From assembly GCA_047619485.1 (NCBI GenBank), contig JBLHKE010000061.1:1-17614 (forward strand): DNA of 17,614 nucleotides. The letters run 5' to 3'. The DNA comes from JBLHKE01 sp047619485 (GTDB lineage: Bacteria; Verrucomicrobiota; Verrucomicrobiia; Verrucomicrobiales; DEV007). Shown piece after piece: positions 14,318 to 17,614 of this stretch. A program made the translations under genes and the position numbers. The notes beneath the pieces are model-generated. The model saw nothing but the letters and a program-made list of their open reading frames with translations. It was not told the origin of the DNA and ran no database searches. Positions within the stretch are counted from its first letter, which is position 1, and every line of letters begins with the position of its first letter.

Positions 14318-14722
14318 CTACTCGAGGCCTTCGAGCAAGTCATCGGTGCTGGAATCTAGCGGGTTGACGTTGGAGGGAGCCTCTTTGGCTTCACCGATGC
14401 CGAGCTTGTTGGCTGCCTCAGGGTCATTGCTGGCATCGAGATCCGGTTCGGCGGGAGTCGCTAGGGGCTGATCGGTCGCTTGGGTCGAACTGGCTTTTGT
14501 AGCCGTGTTCGTCTCTTTTTCTCCGAATGCTTTTTTGAGGCCGAAAGGAATGAGGGTGAAGGCGACGATGGCGACGGTGATGGCGGCTGTCGCGGTGATC
14601 GTGCTCTGGAGTAAATTGCTGGACGCGATCGAGCCGAGCATCTCGCGGGGGCTCTTGCCGCGCATCTCGGAGAGGAATTTGCGCAGTTCGCTGGCGGTGG
14701 CTTGGTGGTTTTCGTTGGGCAT
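14318..14722 (-). CDS. Small single-pass membrane protein at the end of the ExbB-ExbD operon
   Basis: 134 residues from ATG 14722, chosen because it lies 4 nt after the exbD stop; an in-frame ATG at 14773 would overlap exbD. The N-terminal 38 residues are cytoplasmic and polar (SELRKFLSEMRGKSPREML). One transmembrane helix spans about 40-62 (ITATAAITVAIVAFTLIPFG). The C-terminal 70 residues are acidic, Ala/Pro/Ser-rich and probably disordered, ending STDDLLEGLE. The place in the operon and the topology recall TonB/TolA, but there is no C-terminal TonB domain, no proline-repeat spacer and only one small hydrophobic helix. I cannot assign a function; a partner of the ExbB/ExbD complex is a reasonable inference. 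Confidence 0.75.
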   Translation of the reverse strand: MPNENHQATASELRKFLSEMRGKSPREMLGSIASSNLLQSTITATAAITVAIVAFTLIPFGLKKAFGEKETNTATKASSTQATDQPLATPAEPDLDASNDPEAANKLGIGEAKEAPSNVNPLDSSTDDLLEGLE

Positions 14723-14726
14723 CGAT

Positions 14727-15137
14727 CTAATCTGTCTGGCTTTCTGGTTCGAGGATATGGACGATCTCACCACCGGCCATGGAGATGGCTTCGATGGCTG
14801 GTTCGAAGGTCGGGGCAGGGGCTTCTCGATCGATTTTCAGGTGCACTTGCCGCTGCCCGACCGGGCGCTGGCCGAGCACTTGTTGCAGTGCGGGAGCGAG
14901 GGCGGCTGGGGCGATCGGCTGGCCATTGAGATGCAATTTGTGGTCGGTGTCGATCGTGACGGTGGCGATCGCTGCATCGGCTTGCACGACCTCGTCGGAG
15001 ACGGCGGGCTTCCACGGGATGTGGTCGTCGTTCTGGGCGCGCGCGAGGATGACGAAAAAGATGAGCAGGAGAAATGCGATATCGCCCATCGCCACCGAGG
15101 GGATGTTGGCTTCGAATTTTTTCCTGGGGAGTCTCAC
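14727..15137 (-). CDS. exbD: ExbD/TolR-type biopolymer transporter subunit (second copy)
   Basis: 136 residues from a GTG at 15137; no upstream in-frame ATG exists before a stop. RLPRKKFEANIPSVAMGDIAF leads into one transmembrane helix (about 19-34, LLLIFFVILARA) with the conserved membrane Asp19 that carries protons in ExbD/TolR. The periplasmic domain (about 40-136) holds the VTIDTDHKLHLNG and GGEIVHIL segments of the family. With ExbB it forms the inner-membrane proton-driven motor that energises TonB- or Tol-type partners. It lies 69 bp after the first exbD and 4 nt before the small membrane protein, so probably one operon. Confidence 0.92.
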   Translation of the reverse strand: MRLPRKKFEANIPSVAMGDIAFLLLIFFVILARAQNDDHIPWKPAVSDEVVQADAAIATVTIDTDHKLHLNGQPIAPAALAPALQQVLGQRPVGQRQVHLKIDREAPAPTFEPAIEAISMAGGEIVHILEPESQTD

Positions 15138-15206
15138 TGGTATGAAGGTGAAGGGTGTTGCTTAGCGCTCCGCGCTGTCTGATGAGGTTTGGGTCGTAGG
15201 GGGGCG

Positions 15207-15626
15207 TCAGTCGACTGAGATGGTTTCCTGCTTTTCTAGTTGGAGGGTAATGATGCCTCCGGCCTGTTCGATGATGGTGGTGACGCTGATCCAGTGCTGG
15301 TATTGCACGCGCGGGCTGCTCTTGACGATGATGACTCGATCCTCCTCCTTCTCTTTGCCGGCGAGCATCGCTTCGAGTTTGCGCCGGAGGCGGTGGGTGG
15401 GGATTGGTTCGCCATCGACGACCACGGCGCCGGGGGAGATGGAGACTTCGATGTTTTGGCTCTGCTGGGATTGGTCCTCCTCCTCGCTGCGGGGGATGGT
15501 CTGCTCGCGGCCGGTGCCGGGTTGGACGGAGGCGCAGACGAGAAAGAAGATCATGAGGATGAAGGCGATGTCGGTGGCAGCGCTGGATGCGGGCTCGACG
15601 AGGAGCTTGCGGCGTTGGATTTTCAT
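15207..15626 (-). CDS. exbD: ExbD/TolR-type biopolymer transporter subunit (first copy)
   Basis: 139 residues from ATG 15626, overlapping the exbB stop by 4 nt (translational coupling). MKIQRRKLLVEPASSAATDIAF is followed by a single transmembrane helix (about 20-35) with Asp19, the proton-carrying position. The periplasmic domain includes IEVSISPGAVVVDGEPIP and a family-like end (TTIIEQAGGIITLQL). It differs strongly from the second ExbD in this operon, so the two may form a heteromeric stator or belong to different partners. Two ExbD genes behind one ExbB are common in PVC and Bacteroidota genomes. Confidence 0.93.
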   Translation of the reverse strand: MKIQRRKLLVEPASSAATDIAFILMIFFLVCASVQPGTGREQTIPRSEEEDQSQQSQNIEVSISPGAVVVDGEPIPTHRLRRKLEAMLAGKEKEEDRVIIVKSSPRVQYQHWISVTTIIEQAGGIITLQLEKQETISVD

Positions 15627-16447
15627 TTATCCTTGTTCAGGGTCATCTGCAGTGTGACGGCTTCGATGAGTTCGCTGGCGGAAGTCTCGACCTCTAGGAC
15701 GAGGTTGTTGATGATGCTGGTGAAGTAGTTGAAGGCGATGAAGGCGGGGATGCCGACGATCAGGCCGAAGCAGGTAGTTAGGAGGGCTCGCTCGATCCCG
15801 CTGGCGGCGAGTTCGACGATGTTGGCCTTGCCCGACTGGCTGACGATGTTGCCGAAGGCAATGATCATTCCTTGGACAGTGCCGAGGAAGCCGAGCATGG
15901 GGGCACTGCTGGAGACGGTGGCGAGGACTGGAAGGTGGCGCTCGAGGGCGGCGACGATGTGCACACCGTAATTCTCCATGCTCTTCACGACCTGCTCCTC
16001 GGTGCGGGCGGCATCGTAGTCGAGGCGTTGCAGGACGAAGTATTTGCGTAAGCCGTTGGCGAGCACGGCGGCGACCGGGCCACGCGAGCGATCACAGAGT
16101 TCGAGCGCCTCCTCGATCTGGTTGTTGGAGAGGAGGTCGACGACCTGTTGGCGCAGTTCCTCGGCGCTCGTGTCGAGCATTTTGAGTGAGCGGTAGCGTT
16201 CGATGCAGACCGCGGTGGCCGCGATGCCGAGTGCGAGGATTGGCCACATGAAGATACCGCCTTTGATCAGCATGCCGAGGGCACCGCTGTCCCAGATGTC
16301 CGGGAAGATGAAACCGAGCAGGATGAGGATGACTGCAGGGACGGCTGCGATGGCTAGCCAGAAGAACGGTTGGGACCCGCTGCCCTTCTTCGGGAGATGG
16401 CGGTGTTTATTGGCGGGTGCTTTGGCGAGGGAGGTGGCGGAAGGCAT
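15623..16447 (-). CDS. exbB: MotA/TolQ/ExbB proton-channel family protein
   Basis: 274 residues from ATG 16447 (MPSATSLAKA); an ATG at 16549 would add 34 residues not typical of the family. There is a hydrophobic segment at about 28-48 and the three canonical ExbB helices at about 62-82, 173-200 and 222-246. The signature APMLGFLGTVQGMI is at 182-195 and the conserved Thr/Gly-rich helix ALLTTCFGLIVGIPAF at 221-236. A cytoplasmic loop (about 85-165) follows the first canonical helix. It makes the pentameric channel of the ExbB-ExbD motor in the inner membrane. It is first in an operon with two exbD genes and the small membrane protein. A 5' gap of about 100 bp holds the thioredoxin terminator. 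Confidence 0.94.
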   Translation of the reverse strand: MPSATSLAKAPANKHRHLPKKGSGSQPFFWLAIAAVPAVILILLGFIFPDIWDSGALGMLIKGGIFMWPILALGIAATAVCIERYRSLKMLDTSAEELRQQVVDLLSNNQIEEALELCDRSRGPVAAVLANGLRKYFVLQRLDYDAARTEEQVVKSMENYGVHIVAALERHLPVLATVSSSAPMLGFLGTVQGMIIAFGNIVSQSGKANIVELAASGIERALLTTCFGLIVGIPAFIAFNYFTSIINNLVLEVETSASELIEAVTLQMTLNKDK

Positions 16448-16549
16448 TGGGTTTTGATAGCGTATTGAGGGGCGGGGGCCAAGCTGCCTTATTAGTTGGA
16501 GCACTTCGGGATTTCGGGCGGGCAGACAAGGAACCTCCCTCCATCCCAC

Positions 16550-16583
16550 AAAAAAGCGCCACGGACAGGTTGTCCGTGGCGCT
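16550..16583 (-). terminator. Rho-independent terminator of the thioredoxin-like gene
   Basis: Read on the minus strand, a perfect 13-bp stem (16583-16571 with 16567-16555; AGCGCCACGGACA as the descending arm) with a 3-nt loop is followed by six T (16555-16550). It lies about 30 bp after the stop at 16614 and separates that gene from exbB. Confidence 0.9.
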
Positions 16584-16613
16584 CACTAGTGATGGTTCTT
16601 GTTTTGAGGGTTT

Positions 16614-17168
16614 CTAGGCGGTCTTGCCGGCTTTCGCCTTCCAAGCGTCGATGGCGGTGGCTGCCTTCTTCGAGACGTCGCCGCGACCATCGTCGGTGAT
16701 TGTTTTGCCGTCAGGGCCGACGATGATCAATTTTGGAATGCCTCTTACTTTGTAGCGATCCTTGAGAGCTTTAACTTTCTTCGTGCCGAATTTCACGGTG
16801 GTCCACTTCATCTTGGTGTCCTTCATGTATTGCATCTGCGCCGCCTCGTTCTTGTCGGAGCTAACGAAGACGATCTCGAAGTCGTCTTTGTTCTGATTGC
16901 GGAACTTGACCAAGCTAGGGGTGAAGGCGCGGCATGGTGGGCACCAGTGCGCCGAGAAGTAGATGCCGACGATCTTGCCTTTGAGTTGGTCGCGGGAAAC
17001 CTCCTCGCCTTCTGCGTTGTAGAGGGTCTCGGGGAAAAGATCGACCGCGCTGGTGATCTTCTTCTCAGGCTTGGTCTTGGTCGCCGCCTTGTCGTCTGCG
17101 AAAGCGTTGAGGCCGATCGCTGCGACGCCGAGGATGGCGGTGGATAAGAGGATGGTTTTTTTGATCAT
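16614..17168 (-). CDS. Exported nucleoredoxin/tryparedoxin-like thioredoxin
   Basis: 184 residues from ATG 17168; an ATG at 17303 would bury the signal peptide and overlap the upstream gene. MIKKTILLSTAILGVAAIGL and cleavage after FA (about 24) form a signal peptide. The thioredoxin fold covers about 40-178: active site WCPPC (cysteines 76 and 79) within IYFSAHWCPPCRAFTP, and cis-Pro 145 in VRGIPKLIIV. The FSAHWCPPCRAF context is that of nucleoredoxin-type proteins rather than of TlpA or DsbA. It probably reduces or exchanges disulfides in the periplasm; the partner is unknown. It lies 56 bp after the isomerase gene on the same strand and has its own terminator. Confidence 0.92.
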   Translation of the reverse strand: MIKKTILLSTAILGVAAIGLNAFADDKAATKTKPEKKITSAVDLFPETLYNAEGEEVSRDQLKGKIVGIYFSAHWCPPCRAFTPSLVKFRNQNKDDFEIVFVSSDKNEAAQMQYMKDTKMKWTTVKFGTKKVKALKDRYKVRGIPKLIIVGPDGKTITDDGRGDVSKKAATAIDAWKAKAGKTA

Positions 17169-17224
17169 AGGTTTTGTTTCTTGTCTAGACGTAGCGGCAC
17201 CGGGGGCTGCGCTTGTCTTTCTTG

Positions 17225-17614
17225 TTAGAGGGATTTCAGGTGGGCGATGCTCTGCTGGACGCTCTTGATCGGGTCGGGCGATTGGTCCTGTTCGACGTGG
17301 CAATGAGCAACCCCTGCGGCGGCGGCGGCCTCGATGATCGGCTCCATCTCGATGCGGCCGTTGCCGAGTTCTTTGAAGGCGTCGTTGGGTAGCTTGCCGT
17401 AGTTGGGTAGCTCGAGATCTTTCTTGAGATCCTTGAGGTGCAACTGTGAGACGCGACCTTCCAGCTTCTTGATGAGCTTGACCGGGTCGACCCCGCCAGC
17501 TTTCACCCAGAAAACATCGAGCTCGAACTTCATGTCTTCGGAGAACTCGTCGACGAACACGTCGAACCCCGTCTGCCCATCGGCGTCCGGTTTGAACTCG
17601 AAATTGTGATTGTG
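17225..17614 (-). CDS. TIM-barrel sugar phosphate isomerase/epimerase (partial, N-terminus outside the window)
   Basis: The frame is open at the right edge and gives 129 residues up to the stop at 17225. The segment begins at the conserved HNHNFEF (metal-binding strand of the xylose-isomerase-like TIM barrel) and continues with ELDVFWVKAGG, VSQLHLKDLK, LGNGRIEMEPI and CHVEQDQSPDP, all conserved in the AP-endonuclease-2-like sugar isomerase/epimerase family. The Glu and His metal ligands of these strands are present. Such enzymes isomerise or epimerise sugars and inositol derivatives; the exact substrate cannot be told. In many PVC relatives this family is exported, but the N-terminus is not visible here. 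The thioredoxin-like gene follows 56 bp later. Confidence 0.92.
   Translation of the reverse strand, partial: HNHNFEFKPDADGQTGFDVFVDEFSEDMKFELDVFWVKAGGVDPVKLIKKLEGRVSQLHLKDLKKDLELPNYGKLPNDAFKELGNGRIEMEPIIEAAAAAGVAHCHVEQDQSPDPIKSVQQSIAHLKSL

Noticed and set aside
14505..15728. Plus-strand frames opposite the exbD genes (225, 145 and 162 codons)
   Set aside because: Antisense to clear ExbD proteins with the conserved membrane Asp; shadow frames.
1..17614. Genome-wide reading of TGA as tryptophan, suggested by the TGAs at 4056 and 10527
   Set aside because: TGG is the normal Trp codon in every gene here, and TGA is used as a true stop in several (for example orfA at 10177 and the kinase remnant at 12690). 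The composition is also not AT-rich.
1..17614. CRISPR array, tRNA, rRNA, riboswitch or replication origin
   Set aside because: No regularly spaced repeats, cloverleaf or rRNA-like sequence was seen; the repeats present are IS ends and terminators.

Overview
The window looks like a chromosomal segment of a Verrucomicrobiota bacterium (PVC superphylum), moderately GC-rich. The evidence is its gene content: a PVC-type secreted dehydrogenase beta-propeller, a large exported VCBS/ASPIC-UnbV/TlpA/TPR protein, a very large secreted protein with two PA14-like modules, an ExbB-ExbD-ExbD operon, an exported nucleoredoxin-like thioredoxin and a sugar phosphate isomerase/epimerase. Most starts lack a clear Shine-Dalgarno sequence. 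The assignment is inference from families; no rRNA or other marker is present.

Left part (1-6122), minus strand: a partial PVC-type dehydrogenase (1-1850, runs off the edge), then two open frames (1959-4034 and 4056-6038) that lie in the SAME reading frame and are separated only by one TGA codon (4056-4058) and seven sense codons. Together they form a coherent protein of about 1359 residues: lipoprotein signal, at least seven VCBS/FG-GAP repeats, ASPIC/UnbV domain, TlpA-like thioredoxin domain and TPRs. Seventeen nucleotides after the TGA, the mRNA can form a 6-bp hairpin with a five-base GGUCG loop, a spacing and loop like bacterial SECIS elements. This is the most interesting signal here: a selenocysteine or readthrough candidate, with plain nonsense mutation or sequencing error as the alternatives.

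Middle (6123-9712), plus strand: a stand-alone secreted protein of 1174 residues, closed by a strong intrinsic terminator.

Insertion-sequence graveyard (9777-12121): an IS3-family element with intact ends and an A AAA AAG frameshift site but a nonsense codon in orfB; the 3' end of an IS66-family element inserted into tnpA of a second, inverted IS66-family element; that second element interrupting an IS1182-like transposase that is itself frameshifted; and a 159-bp MITE-like element with 18-bp inverted repeats and TAAA target duplications.

Right part (12258-17614): a gene joining a signal peptide to only the C-terminal ATP-binding part of a histidine kinase, an OmpR-type response regulator overlapping it by 4 nt, and a single-pass membrane protein of unknown function. 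Convergent to these lies an operon of exbB, two exbD genes and a small single-pass membrane protein where tonB might be expected. It is followed by an exported thioredoxin-like protein with its own terminator, and the C-terminal part of a TIM-barrel sugar phosphate isomerase/epimerase that runs off the right edge. No rRNA, tRNA, CRISPR array or riboswitch was recognised.
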